64,000 nucleotides of DNA, taken from assembly GCA_052267165.1 (NCBI GenBank), contig JBKQHO010000022.1, positions 1 through 64,000 of the forward strand, written 5' to 3'. This document shows positions 40,343 through 50,133 of this stretch, piece by piece; within the stretch, counting starts at the first letter, position 1; every line of letters begins with the position of its first letter. The position numbers and the translations under genes were made by a program. Under the pieces are notes generated by a model, which worked only from the letters and a program-made list of their open reading frames with translations, was not told where the DNA came from and did not search any database. Origin of the DNA: CAWICD01 sp052267165 (GTDB lineage Bacteria > Vulcanimicrobiota > Vulcanimicrobiia > Vulcanimicrobiales > Vulcanimicrobiaceae).

Positions 40343-41140
40343 CTAGACGGCCCCGAGCAGCCAGAGTTGGTCGAGGAGCTCGACCGCGAAGCTGCCGGGG
40401 CCGTTAACTTTTGCGGCCGCCCGTTCGGCGGCCGCCGCTAAAACCGCCGAGGCCGAGGCGGCCGCTGCGAGCGGGCTCGCCGAGACGCCCAAGAAGGCGG
40501 CCATCAGGGCACCCAGCGCGCAGCCGACGCCCGTGACCTTCGTCATCAGCGCGTGACCGCCGGCGACCGCGAACGTGGTCTCGCCGTCGGTGACGTAGTC
40601 GACGACCCCGCTGACCGCCACGACGGCCCCGCTGCGAACGGCGAGCTCGCGCGCGCGGGGCAGCGCGTCGGCCGAGTCGGCCGTCGAGTCGACGCCTTTT
40701 CCGCCGCCGGAAGCGCCGGCCAGCGCTAATATCTCCGAAGCGTTGCCGCGTACGATCGCGGGTCGCTCGGCGAGCAATTCGCTCGCGAGCCGCGTCCGGA
40801 AGGCAAGGGCCCCGGCGGCGACGGGATCGAGGACCCAAGGCGTCCCGGCGCGTTTGGCCGCCGCCGCGGCCGCGGACATGGCTGCGGCACTCTGCGCGGT
40901 GACGGTCCCGACGTTGATCAGCATGCCGGCGGCGATTGCGGCGAACTCGGCAACCTCTTCGGCGGCCTCGACCATGGCCGGCGATGCGCCCGCCGCCAGC
41001 AGGACGTTAGCGGTGAAGCCTGCCGCCACCACGTTGGTGATGCAGTGCGTCAGCGGAGCGGTGCGTCGCAGGTTAGCGAGGTCGCTCACGATCTGGGGAT
41101 TTGGCCAAACGCGGTCCTTCGTCACGCGATCGTGCTTCAT
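40343..41140 (-). CDS. thiM: Hydroxyethylthiazole kinase
   Basis: A 265-residue ribokinase-like enzyme: APLTHCITNVVAAGFTANVL at the start, GTPWVLDPVAAGALAFRT, VRGNASEILALAG and the anion hole/catalytic MTKVTGVGCALGALMAAFLG. It phosphorylates hydroxyethylthiazole in thiamine salvage. ATG 41140 (KHDRV...) is preferred to the longer reading. No ThiD or ThiE is in the window, and I see no TPP riboswitch in the about 77 bases before the next divergent gene. Divergent from the STAND-like NTPase. Confidence 0.93.
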   Translation of the reverse strand: MKHDRVTKDRVWPNPQIVSDLANLRRTAPLTHCITNVVAAGFTANVLLAAGASPAMVEAAEEVAEFAAIAAGMLINVGTVTAQSAAAMSAAAAAAKRAGTPWVLDPVAAGALAFRTRLASELLAERPAIVRGNASEILALAGASGGGKGVDSTADSADALPRARELAVRSGAVVAVSGVVDYVTDGETTFAVAGGHALMTKVTGVGCALGALMAAFLGVSASPLAAAASASAVLAAAAERAAAKVNGPGSFAVELLDQLWLLGAV

Positions 41141-41217
41141 CGTAAAGAAGGAAAAGCTTGTTTGAATCCTCACGCTGCTGCGGAGGAACCGGGGCAAGGC
41201 TTCCGATAGAGCAGGCT

Positions 41218-43473
41218 ATGAGCGCGGACGTTCCATTGAGCCGCGAGACTCCCGATGGTGACCGCCTCGAGTTCGGGCCGACGGCGACCTTGGTCCCGCG
41301 GAGCAGGCCTCCCGTCTCGGTACCTGAGAGCTCGACGCAGTTTTACGGTTATCTGGAGCAGAGCTCGCGCGTAGCAGAACTGGCCGAGCGCGGCACGCCG
41401 GCGATCGCGGGCATCTGGGGCCATGGCGGCGTCGGCAAAACGGAGTTGCTCGTGCGCGCGATCGCGCTCGCGCGGGGCGATTGGCCCGACGGCAGAGTCT
41501 TTCTCTCGGTGCGCGACGCCGCCGCCGAAGATGTCATCGCGCTGATCTGCGATGCCGTCTTCGAGGTCGACGATGCGCGGCTGCGTCCGTCGATCGACGT
41601 CTGCAGCGCGGCTCTGGCAAAGTGCCGGCTCATCGTTGCGCTCGACGACCTGCGTTCGCCGGCCGACCTCGGCGTGCTCGGGGCGGCACTCGCGAACTCG
41701 CTGCTGTTCATCACGACGCTGCGGCCCTGGAACGTCACCGGCGTCGAATGGATCGGGCTGCACGGGCTCACGTCGCACGGCGTGAGCGTGCTGCGAGACG
41801 CGGCGAGCAACGACGTTCCCGGCGACCTTGCCGTAACGCTCGTCCACTCGTTGGAGGGAAATCCCAGCCGGATCGCCAGGGCCGCGCGCCTCGGACTTCC
41901 GCTCGAAACGATCGCCGCATCGTGTTCTTCGGCGAAGGCTTTTGACGAACTTTCGCTGGCACGCTTGCGAGAGACGCTGTCGCTTCACGAGCAGCTCGCG
42001 TTGGCGACCGCGGCGACCTTCGGAGTCGCCGGGCTCGGGCCGCATGGGCCGCCCGTAAAGCTCGTTCAGTCGGGTTTTCTCGAGTACACGCCGGTCGGCT
42101 GGGCGGTCCCTGACGGTTTGCGCGACACGGCGGCGGAACTCGAGCCCGATGCCGGGGTGCTCGCTTCGAAGCTCCTCGAAGCGCTGGATGCCGGCGGAAG
42201 GAGCTCGTTCAGCGCGGCCGACCTGCTGGCGGCGACTCCGGGCCTGCTCGGCGTCGTGGAGTGCGACGGCGTGCCGGCGAGCGTAGCGGGACGGATCGTC
42301 AGCTCGATGCTCGACCGTTTCGGCCTTTGGGCCACTTCGAGCGAACTGTGCGAAGCGCTGCGAATCCTTGCGCGCAAGCTCGAAGATCCCGGAACCTGGG
42401 CCTGGTCGATGCACCAACTCGGAACCCGCCGCGCCTGTGCCGGCGACGGCGAGGCGGCCCGCGCGCTCTTCGCCGGGGCGCTCGCCGCTCGGCAGTTCAA
42501 CGCCGACGAGCCGGGCTGCGCCGTCACCGTCGCTAATTTGGCGCTGCTCTCGGGAGGCGCGCCGAGGGACGCGCAGGCCGGTAGCGCGGCGCACGATCTC
42601 GTGCAGCAGGAGCTCGTGCCGCCAAGCTCCGGCCCGCGGCCGCAGCCGCCGCGCGACGGCGACGTGGTGCCCGAGCGCTATGCCGCGGCTGATCCCATTC
42701 CGGTCGTTCCGCCGACTGCGGTTCGGGTCGTCTCGCCGGCAACCGGCGAGCCGCAGCCCGACGTGGTTCTGCTCCCTCCGGAACATGAACCGGGGCGAGT
42801 TCGGCAAGGTCCGCCCCGGCGCCGGCGCGAGAGGACTCCACTCGCCGCCGCGGCCCTCGGCTTGGGCGCGGTCGGCGTCTTGGTCGCCGTATTGCTTTGG
42901 GTCGTCATGCGTCAGTCCGACGAGCAGTTCGCGAGCGCGGGAGCAAGCCCGTCGCCACGCGCAACGCTGCAAGCACCCCCCGGCGTGCGAGCCCCCGCCG
43001 CGCTCGCCGCGCAGCGCACGATCCTGCCGGCAATCAAACCGCGGGCCAGAGCATCGCCGCTTACGACGGAAAAGCCGCAGGCGGCGGTAACCCCGTCCCC
43101 GGCGCCGGTGCACACGCCGTTCGAGCCCGTCAAGAAGAGGATCGCGCGGACAGCCGCCTCGCGCGCGCGGCACGCTCGCGAACCGCTCTCGCCGCAGAAG
43201 ACGCCGAAGCCCGATCGTGGTCAGACGCGAATCGACCTGCTATCGTTGCTACCGGCAACCGTCGTGCCGCACCAAAGCGCGACGTTGTGCGTTTCAGCGG
43301 TTCACGCGGACGTGGTCTCCGTGAGCGGCGTCGGCGACGTTCCAGCCGGCGAGACGACCTGTCGCGTCGTCAGCCCCGGCGCGACCACCACCTATGTCGC
43401 GCGAGCTTCCAACACGGCGTGGCGCGTGACCCGTTCGATCACCCTCACGGTCACGCCCGACGGGCTGCCCTAG
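41218..43473 (+). CDS. STAND/NB-ARC-like NTPase with a transmembrane segment
   Basis: A 751-residue protein. Residues 50-330 form a STAND-type ATPase: the P-loop GIWGHGGVGKTELLVRAI, Walker B LIVALDDLRS and a winged-helix-like region. About 345-440 may be alpha-helical repeats. A Pro-rich linker with RRRRER leads to one membrane segment (PLAAAALGLGAVGVLVAVLL), then a basic Ala/Pro-rich stretch and an external Ig-like beta domain (ATVVPHQSATLCVSAVHADV, ATTTYVARA). So NTPase inside, small domain outside. STAND proteins serve in signalling and defence; no effector domain is seen. Start ATG 41218 is a choice among alternatives. Confidence 0.72.
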   Translation: MSADVPLSRETPDGDRLEFGPTATLVPRSRPPVSVPESSTQFYGYLEQSSRVAELAERGTPAIAGIWGHGGVGKTELLVRAIALARGDWPDGRVFLSVRDAAAEDVIALICDAVFEVDDARLRPSIDVCSAALAKCRLIVALDDLRSPADLGVLGAALANSLLFITTLRPWNVTGVEWIGLHGLTSHGVSVLRDAASNDVPGDLAVTLVHSLEGNPSRIARAARLGLPLETIAASCSSAKAFDELSLARLRETLSLHEQLALATAATFGVAGLGPHGPPVKLVQSGFLEYTPVGWAVPDGLRDTAAELEPDAGVLASKLLEALDAGGRSSFSAADLLAATPGLLGVVECDGVPASVAGRIVSSMLDRFGLWATSSELCEALRILARKLEDPGTWAWSMHQLGTRRACAGDGEAARALFAGALAARQFNADEPGCAVTVANLALLSGGAPRDAQAGSAAHDLVQQELVPPSSGPRPQPPRDGDVVPERYAAADPIPVVPPTAVRVVSPATGEPQPDVVLLPPEHEPGRVRQGPPRRRRERTPLAAAALGLGAVGVLVAVLLWVVMRQSDEQFASAGASPSPRATLQAPPGVRAPAALAAQRTILPAIKPRARASPLTTEKPQAAVTPSPAPVHTPFEPVKKRIARTAASRARHAREPLSPQKTPKPDRGQTRIDLLSLLPATVVPHQSATLCVSAVHADVVSVSGVGDVPAGETTCRVVSPGATTTYVARASNTAWRVTRSITLTVTPDGLP

Positions 43474-43571
43474 CCGCTCAATCGAGGGCGACGCCGCACG
43501 CCGTCCGGGAGAGCCTGCTAGGACGCCTGTCGGAATGTCGAACACTCGCTTACGCCGAACCGAGGTCGACC

Positions 43572-46133
43572 ATGCCGAGAGCGCCCGTTCGCACGTATAC
43601 CGTGCTGCCGCGAGTCCCGCGGCGCCTTGCCGCGCTCCAGAAGATTGCGTACAACCTGTGGTGGTGCTGGCATACCGATGCGGTCCGGCTCTTTTGGCGG
43701 ATCGACCGCGAGGAGTTCGAGCGCGTCGGCAATAGCCCCATTCGGATCTTGGCGACGGTCGGTCAGGAACGCTTCGACGAACTGCTCACCGACGACAGCT
43801 TCCTCGCGCACATGGATCGAATCGAGGTCGCGCTCGACCAGTATCTTGCCGCCCCGACTTGGTTTTCGGAGACATACGGTGCGCGCAAGCCGGTCCGCAT
43901 CGCGTACTTCTGTGCGGAGTTCGGCATTCACGAGAGCATTCCGATCTATTCGGGCGGCCTCGGCCTCCTGGCCGGAGACCATCTGAAATCGGCGAGCGAC
44001 CTCGGCGTGCCGCTGGTCGGCGTCGGGCTCATGTACCGCCAAGGGTACTTTCGCCAGTACCTCAACGTCGACGGCTGGCAGCAGGAGCGTTATCCCGAAA
44101 ACGACTTCTTCAATCTGCCGCTGATCGCCGAGACCGACGCCGAGGGCGCCCCGCTGCTGGTCGGCGTCGCATTTCCCGACCGCGAGGTGAAGGCGCGGGT
44201 CTGGCGCGTGCAAGTCGGCCGGGTGCCGCTCTATCTGCTCGACACCAACATCGCTGAGAACGCGCCCAACGACCGGGCGATCACGAGTCAGCTCTACGGC
44301 GGCGACAGCGACATGCGCGTGCGCCAGGAGATGGTGCTGGGGATAGGCGGCCTGCGCGCGCTGCACGCGCTCGGCATCGAGCCGACCGTCGCGCACATGA
44401 ACGAGGGCCACTCGGCGTTCTGCACGCTCGAACGAATCCGGCTGCTCATGGACGAGACCAAGCTCGATTTCGCGACCGCCGTCGAAGCCGTGCGAGCCGG
44501 GACGTGCTTCACGACGCACACTCCGGTCCCCGCGGGGAACGACGCCTTCTCAGCGCAGCTGATCGAACACTACCTCGGCGGATATAGTAAGGCGCTGAAG
44601 CTCGATCGCGGCGCGCTGCTGGGGTTGGGCCGAATCGATCCGAACGACGCCTCCGAGCCCTTCGGGATGACGGTGCTCGCGATCCGGCTCGCGAACACGA
44701 CCAACGGGGTCAGCAAATTGCACGGAGCGGTTTCGCGCGAGCTGTGGCGCCAGGTCTTTCCGGATTTGACGGTCAGCGAAGTGCCGATCACGAGCATCAC
44801 CAACGGCGTGCACGCGCGCAGTTGGATCTCCGGCGAAATGGCGCAGCTCTACCAGCGATATCTGGGCGTGGAGTGGGACGAGCGGCCCGCGGACCACTCG
44901 ATCTGGAAGCACGCCGATCAGATCCCCGATGCCGAACTGTGGCGCACGCACGAGCGGCGCCGCGAACGGCTGGTCGTGCTCGCGCGCCGGCGCCTCAAGG
45001 AGCAGCTGCAGGCGATCAACGCTCCCAATTCGCAGGTCGACCAGGCGGACGAAGTTCTCGATCCCGACGCCTTGACGATCGGCTTCGCGCGCCGTTTTGC
45101 GACCTATAAGCGGGGCGACCTGGTGTTCCGCGACATCGAGCGCCTCATCAAGATCGTCAGCGCGGCCGAGCGTCCGGTGCAGTTCATCTTCGCGGGCAAG
45201 GCGCATCCTGCCGACGTCTACGGCAAAGAGATCATCAAGCGCATCGTGCAATTCGCGCGGCGCCCCGAGTTGCGCAGGCGCGTCGTCTTCATCGAGGACT
45301 ACGACGTTTCGGTCGCTCGAGCGATGGTGCAGGGCGTCGATGTGTGGCTCAACACGCCGCGCCGCCCGCTCGAAGCCTCGGGCACCAGCGGAATGAAAGC
45401 CGCGGTCAACGGCGCGCTCAACCTCAGCGTGCTCGACGGCTGGTGGGTCGAAGGGTACAGCGGCGACAACGGTTGGGCGATCGGCGCGGGCGAGGACTAC
45501 GCCGATCATCTCTATCAAGATGACGTTGAGAGCCGCGCCCTTTACGAGCTGCTCGAAAGCGAGATCGTGCCCGCGTTCTACACGCGTACGAGCGACGGCA
45601 TCCCGCGCGCCTGGCTGCAGCGCATGAAGCGTTCGATCGGGACGATCACGCCGTTCTTCAACACGAACCGCATGCTCCAAGAGTATTCCGAGCGCTGCTA
45701 TTGGCCCGCGGCGCTGCGCTTCCGCGATCTGGCGGCCGACGGACTGAAGAAAGCCGGCGAGCTGGCGAACTGGCGCCGGCGGCTGGAGCGTTCGTGGTCC
45801 GAGATCGAAGTCGAGTCGGTCGAGACGCCGCACGAAGACGGCCTGTTGGTGGGCAGCGAGTTGCCCGTCGAGGTTCGGGTCGCGCTCGGCAAGCTCGTGC
45901 CCTCCGATATCGACGTCCAAGTCTTCTACGGTCCGCTCGATTCGCTCGGCGGCATCGCCCGTCCCCGAACCGTCTCGCTCACCCCGAACAGTTTTCCCGA
46001 CGAGGGCGCCTGGGTGTTCAAAGGGAGCATCGCCCTGGTCACCAGCGGCCATTTCGGCCTGAACGTGCGCGTGCTGCCCAAGCACGCCGACCTTGCCAAC
46101 CAGTTCGAGCCCGGCCTCATCGTTTGGGCTTAA
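43572..46133 (+). CDS. glgP: Alpha-glucan phosphorylase (GT35)
   Basis: An 853-residue phosphorylase of the short, bacterial type: N-terminal segment ALQKIAYNLWWCWHTDAVRL (DUF3417), AYFCAEFGIHESIPIYSGGL, and the PLP lysine in EASGTSGMKAAVNGALNLSV. It releases glucose 1-phosphate from alpha-1,4-glucan using phosphate. The ATG 43572 fits the family start and a GAGG is nearby; the longer reading to 42897 is a shadow of the STAND gene. It may act with the debranching enzyme at 19155. The stop lies 174 bases before the PAS gene. Confidence 0.94.
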   Translation: MPRAPVRTYTVLPRVPRRLAALQKIAYNLWWCWHTDAVRLFWRIDREEFERVGNSPIRILATVGQERFDELLTDDSFLAHMDRIEVALDQYLAAPTWFSETYGARKPVRIAYFCAEFGIHESIPIYSGGLGLLAGDHLKSASDLGVPLVGVGLMYRQGYFRQYLNVDGWQQERYPENDFFNLPLIAETDAEGAPLLVGVAFPDREVKARVWRVQVGRVPLYLLDTNIAENAPNDRAITSQLYGGDSDMRVRQEMVLGIGGLRALHALGIEPTVAHMNEGHSAFCTLERIRLLMDETKLDFATAVEAVRAGTCFTTHTPVPAGNDAFSAQLIEHYLGGYSKALKLDRGALLGLGRIDPNDASEPFGMTVLAIRLANTTNGVSKLHGAVSRELWRQVFPDLTVSEVPITSITNGVHARSWISGEMAQLYQRYLGVEWDERPADHSIWKHADQIPDAELWRTHERRRERLVVLARRRLKEQLQAINAPNSQVDQADEVLDPDALTIGFARRFATYKRGDLVFRDIERLIKIVSAAERPVQFIFAGKAHPADVYGKEIIKRIVQFARRPELRRRVVFIEDYDVSVARAMVQGVDVWLNTPRRPLEASGTSGMKAAVNGALNLSVLDGWWVEGYSGDNGWAIGAGEDYADHLYQDDVESRALYELLESEIVPAFYTRTSDGIPRAWLQRMKRSIGTITPFFNTNRMLQEYSERCYWPAALRFRDLAADGLKKAGELANWRRRLERSWSEIEVESVETPHEDGLLVGSELPVEVRVALGKLVPSDIDVQVFYGPLDSLGGIARPRTVSLTPNSFPDEGAWVFKGSIALVTSGHFGLNVRVLPKHADLANQFEPGLIVWA

Positions 46134-46306
46134 ACCCTGTGAGGCGAGTAGGGCTAGCTCGCCCTAAGTCGGACCGGTGACGGCCCGCGGCTAGCCAGGA
46201 AAGAAAGTTTCACGAAGGCTTGTGGAACCGCGATTGTCGGGCGTACACTTGCCTGTACCCATGTCTCCTTTTCGGGCGGCTTGGCCGTAAGCCGGAGGAC
46301 AAGTCC

Positions 46307-46765
46307 GTGGAAGACGCGCTCTTCAACACCTATCCGCGTGACGACCGAGATCTCCATTTCATGGTAGAGTCGGCCGCTGTCTCGGTGCTCGTCGTCGACG
46401 CGGGTGGACGCATCGCCGCGCTCAACAAGCGGGCCGCCGCGCTCTTCGGATACGATCGCTACGAACTGCAATTCCAGTCCGTCGACGTCCTCATTCCGGC
46501 GCGGCTGCGCGACGGCCACTATGGCTTGCTCGGCCAGTTCGCAACGATGCCGATCGTGCAGACGCTTGGAACCGGACGCGAAGTCTGCTGCCGCTGCAAG
46601 AACGGAGCCGAACTGATGGTCGAAGTCGGGATCGAGCCATTCGAAGCACAGGCTGGCTCGTTCGCGCTGATCGCGCTCATCGACGTGACCGAACGGCGCC
46701 GCATCGAAGCCCTGCGCACCCTAACCGCCGAAATCCGCCGCGAAGCCCGCCTAGAAGTCTACTAG
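46307..46765 (+). CDS. PAS-domain protein, stand-alone
   Basis: A 152-residue single PAS-domain protein: AVSVLVVDAGGRIAALNKRA, AALFGYDRYELQFQSVDVLI, PARLRDGHY and the VCCRCKNGAELMVEV strand, ending in VTERRRIE where sensor proteins usually continue into a helix. There is no kinase, GGDEF or HTH output domain, and two adjacent Cys near residue 95 could bind something or be redox-active. GTG 46307 is chosen because of GGAGGA seven bases before. Partner unknown. Confidence 0.75.
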   Translation: MEDALFNTYPRDDRDLHFMVESAAVSVLVVDAGGRIAALNKRAAALFGYDRYELQFQSVDVLIPARLRDGHYGLLGQFATMPIVQTLGTGREVCCRCKNGAELMVEVGIEPFEAQAGSFALIALIDVTERRRIEALRTLTAEIRREARLEVY

Positions 46766-46850
46766 CCCGCTCGCGTTCACCGGCAACGTGATGCGGAGCC
46801 GATAGAAACGCAGAGCCGGTAACGGGGCGCCGCGCCTAGAACTCGAGCGC

Positions 46851-48032
46851 ATGCGACCGTTGCAAGGCGTCACCGTTCTTTCGCTCGAGCATGCCATCGC
46901 GGCTCCGTTCTGCACGCGTCAGCTGGCGGAGTTGGGGGCGCGCGTCATCAAGGTCGAGCGGCCCGGCGTCGGCGATTTCGCGCGTGCGTACGATACGCGC
47001 GTCAACGGACTCTCGTCCCATTTCGTTTGGGTCAACCGCTCGAAAGAGAGCCTGACCCTGGACGTGAAGCGGCCCGAAGCGCAGACCATCCTGCAGCGTC
47101 TCATCGAGGAAAGCGTCGACGTCGTCGTGCAGAATCTCGCGCCGGGAGCGGCCGCGCGCCTGGGACTGTCGTACGAGGCGCTGTCGGCGCGCAAACCCTC
47201 GTTGATCGTCTGCGACATCTCCGGCTACGGTTCGGACGGGCCATATCGCGACCGCAAAGCCTACGACCTGATGATCCAGAGCGAAGCCGGGTTTCTTTCG
47301 GTGACGGGGACGGAGCGGGAAGTCGTGAAGGCGGGCGTTTCGGTCGCCGACATCGCGGCCGGCATGTACGCCTTCAGCTGCATCTTGGCGGCACTGCTCG
47401 AGCGCAACCGGACGGGCCTCGGAAGGCGGCTCGATGTCTCGATGCTGGAGTCGCTCGTCGAGTGGATGGGTTTTCCGCTCTATTACGCCTACGACGGCGC
47501 GCCGCCGCCGCCGCGAGCCGGCGCCAGCCACTCGTCGATCTATCCCTACGGACCCTTTCCCGCGGGGGACGGAAAAACGGTCATCTTCGGCTTGCAGAAC
47601 GAGCGCGAGTGGGTCATCTTCTGCGAGCGCGTCTTGGACCGACCGGAGCTTGCCCGGGACGAGCGGTTCTCGAGCAACGCGCGGCGCGATGCGGCGCGCG
47701 CGGAGCTCTACCAGATCATCGTGGACACGTTCGCGACGACCGACGCCGAAGAGCTGCGCCGCCGTCTCGACCAAGCCGGCATCGCGAACGCGCGGGTCAA
47801 CGAGCTCGACGAGGTTTGGCACCACGCGCAGTTGCGCGAGCGCCGGCGCTGGCGCGAGGTCGGCTCGCCGGTCGGCCCGATCGCGGTCCCGCTGCCGCCG
47901 GGCTGCGGCGTCGACGAGGACGTTCCGATGAGCGCGATTCCAGCACTCGGCGAGCACACCGACGCGATTCTGCTCGGGCTCGGCTACGACGCCGAGTCGA
48001 TCGCGCGATTGCGCGCGGCGGGCACGATCTAG
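46851..48032 (+). CDS. CaiB/BaiF-family CoA-transferase
   Basis: A 393-residue type III CoA-transferase: PLQGVTVLSLEHAIAAPFCT, LGARVIKVERP, the catalytic Asp in the KAYDLMIQSEAG region, and DVSMLESLVEW near residue 200. It moves CoA from one carboxylic acid ester to another. Relatives include succinyl-CoA:mesaconate and :L-malate CoA-transferases. The adjacent TRAP transporter and mesaconyl-CoA-hydratase-like gene suggest activation of an imported dicarboxylate, but specificity is not readable. Its stop lies next to the end of the convergent dctQM gene. Confidence 0.93.
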   Translation: MRPLQGVTVLSLEHAIAAPFCTRQLAELGARVIKVERPGVGDFARAYDTRVNGLSSHFVWVNRSKESLTLDVKRPEAQTILQRLIEESVDVVVQNLAPGAAARLGLSYEALSARKPSLIVCDISGYGSDGPYRDRKAYDLMIQSEAGFLSVTGTEREVVKAGVSVADIAAGMYAFSCILAALLERNRTGLGRRLDVSMLESLVEWMGFPLYYAYDGAPPPPRAGASHSSIYPYGPFPAGDGKTVIFGLQNEREWVIFCERVLDRPELARDERFSSNARRDAARAELYQIIVDTFATTDAEELRRRLDQAGIANARVNELDEVWHHAQLRERRRWREVGSPVGPIAVPLPPGCGVDEDVPMSAIPALGEHTDAILLGLGYDAESIARLRAAGTI

Positions 48033-49979
48033 CTACTGTCCCGGCGTTTGGTGGAGAAAGCCGAGCGAGAGCCAAGGCACGAACGCGATGACGAGCAGCG
48101 CGACGAGCAACGCCCCGAGATAGGGCAGCATCGGCAGGATCGCTTTCTCGGGGTTCGTCTTGCCGATCGCACAAGCACTGTAGTAACCGACGCCGAGCGG
48201 CGGCGAGAACAGGCCGACGCCCATGGCCAGCACGGCGACGATCGCGTAGTGCACCTCGTTGATCCCGGCTGCGCGCGCGACGGGGAAGAGCAGCGGACCG
48301 AAGAGCACCATCGCCGGGATGCCTTCGAGCACCGAACCGAGGACGATGAAGAGCACGATCGAGAGCAGCATGATGCCGTTGGTGCCGCCCGGCGCGTGGC
48401 CGAGAATGTCGGCCAGCTGCTGCGCGAAACCGGACTGCGTCAGGCCCCACCCCATCGAGGTCGCGGTCGCGATAATGAGCAGGATCGCGCCGCTGAGCGA
48501 GATCGTCTCGATGAGCGTCGGATAGAGCGTCGACCACTTGTACTCGCGATAGATGAAGATGCCGACCAGGAACGTGTAGATGATGCCGACCACGCTGACC
48601 TCGGTCGCGGTCGCGATCCCGGTGACGACGAAGTAGCGGATCAGCAGCGGCAGGACGAGTCCCGGAAAGGCCAGCAAAAGCGCCTTGCCGACCTCGCCCG
48701 AGGTCGCGCGCCGGACGAGATCGGTCCGGTCGTGCCGCGCGTTGTACAGCGCCACCGCGATCAGAAAGATCGAGCAGACCAGCGCCGGAAGCAAGCCCGC
48801 GGTGAACAGCGCCGAGATCGATACGCCCGTCACCGAGCCAATGATGATCAGCACCAAGCTCGGCGGAATCGTTTCCGCCATCGCGCCCGACGTTGCGAGC
48901 AGCGCGATCATGCTGGGGCGCTTCTGGCCGCGACGTTCCATATCGGGAAACAGTACCGGCGCGACCGCGGCCATGTCGGCGATCTTCGAGCCTGAGATTC
49001 CCGAGACCAAGTACATCGCGCCGACCAGCACGACGTTGAGGCCGCCGCGCAGGTGGCCGACCAGGCTCGCCAGCGCGTTGACCAAGCGCCGCGCGATGCC
49101 CGCCGACTCCATGATCAGGCCGAGAAAGATGAAGAGCGGCACGGCGAGCAGCACGAGGCTCGAGATGCCCTCTTGCATCCGGCCGACCAGCGTGTTCAAC
49201 GGGACGGTCGTGGTCAATGCGAGGTAGCCGAGCGTTCCGAATCCGAACGAGAACGCGATCGGCACGCCGATCGCGATACAGACGCCGACGACCAACACGA
49301 AGAAGATCAGCAGATTGCCGTTGCCCAAGTCGGCAAAGATGCCGCGGCCGAACCAGGCCGCCGCGCCGATCAGCACGATCCCGGCGACCGCGGTGCCGAC
49401 GACGCGCGGGTCGCCTTCGGAGAGCCGCAGCAGCGAGATGATCAAGATCAAGAGCAAGCCGACGATGATGGCCAGCACCGAGAAGGAGCCCGGGATGCTC
49501 AAGGCCGGCGAGAGATCGATCTGCTCTTGCTGAAAATAGGCAAAGGTGGCCGGCATCAGCGCGACCACGAACGCGGAGACCACGACCGACGTGATCGTCT
49601 CGAGGATGGCCGCGCCGCGTGAGGGCAGGCGCCGAAGCAACGCGCTCAGGCGAATGTGCTGGTCGCGCCGGTACGCGGCGACGGAGCCGAGCATCGCCAG
49701 CCACAGCAGGAGCGTCGTGGCCAGTTCGTCGGTCCACACCAGCGGCGAGTGCAGCACGTAGCGCGTGAACACGCCGCTGGCCAAGATGGCGATCTCTACG
49801 AGGACGAGGAGGCAGGCTACCGGCTCGGTGAGCCAGCCGATGACGCGATCGATCGCGACCGCCGCCCGGCCGCGATAAGCGGTGGGTTTGCCGCTCATCA
49901 GGGCTTCGGGCGGGACGAGGGCCGTCAGCGAGGCGTCGCCGGCCATCCGTGCCCAGGAGCCTGTCGGGGTATCGGCCAT
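48033..49979 (-). CDS. dctQM: TRAP transporter, fused small and large permease (DctQM)
   Basis: A 648-residue membrane protein. Residues about 35-190 are a DctQ-like unit with four helices (ILASGVFTRYVLHSPLVWTD, TLLLWLAMLGS); about 210-648 are DctM with around 12 helices (LGLIMESAGIARRLVNA, VSGISGSKIADMAAVAPVLF, ETIPPSLVLIIIGSVTGVSI). The fusion imports a carboxylic acid using a sodium gradient with the DctP receptor upstream. ATG 49979 lies in the arm of the 179-bp palindrome; if the first 27 residues are dispensable, ATG 49898 (MSGKPTAYRG) is the alternative start. It converges with the CoA-transferase. Confidence 0.93.
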   Translation of the reverse strand: MADTPTGSWARMAGDASLTALVPPEALMSGKPTAYRGRAAVAIDRVIGWLTEPVACLLVLVEIAILASGVFTRYVLHSPLVWTDELATTLLLWLAMLGSVAAYRRDQHIRLSALLRRLPSRGAAILETITSVVVSAFVVALMPATFAYFQQEQIDLSPALSIPGSFSVLAIIVGLLLILIISLLRLSEGDPRVVGTAVAGIVLIGAAAWFGRGIFADLGNGNLLIFFVLVVGVCIAIGVPIAFSFGFGTLGYLALTTTVPLNTLVGRMQEGISSLVLLAVPLFIFLGLIMESAGIARRLVNALASLVGHLRGGLNVVLVGAMYLVSGISGSKIADMAAVAPVLFPDMERRGQKRPSMIALLATSGAMAETIPPSLVLIIIGSVTGVSISALFTAGLLPALVCSIFLIAVALYNARHDRTDLVRRATSGEVGKALLLAFPGLVLPLLIRYFVVTGIATATEVSVVGIIYTFLVGIFIYREYKWSTLYPTLIETISLSGAILLIIATATSMGWGLTQSGFAQQLADILGHAPGGTNGIMLLSIVLFIVLGSVLEGIPAMVLFGPLLFPVARAAGINEVHYAIVAVLAMGVGLFSPPLGVGYYSACAIGKTNPEKAILPMLPYLGALLVALLVIAFVPWLSLGFLHQTPGQ

Positions 49980-50133
49980 GCGTCCAATACGCGGCCTTCG
50001 GCCTCGCCCGATTTCGGCGATTTCTTCGTCGCTCGTCGCTTAAATGGCGCTGCCATTCAGCGCTCCTCGCTCCTCGAACTCACCAAAATCGGTCGGCATT
50101 GGCCACACGGCCGATACCCCGACAGACTCCTAG
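49955..50133. repeat. 179-bp near-palindrome between dctP and dctQM
   Basis: The outer arms, 49955-49977 and 50109-50131, are inverted copies with 22 of 23 bases matching. Inner parts also pair: 50011-50022 (CCGATTTCGGCG) with 50083-50094 (CACCAAAATCGG, two G-U pairs) and a central AATGGC / GCCATT hairpin. The whole segment would fold into a very long hairpin that covers the end of dctP and the start of dctQM. It may be a REP/MITE-like element or a regulatory hairpin that lowers dctQM expression compared with dctP. Confidence 0.8.

Noticed and set aside
41141..41217. TPP riboswitch for thiM
   Set aside because: The gap between the divergent genes is too short and lacks the CTGAGA-type core.
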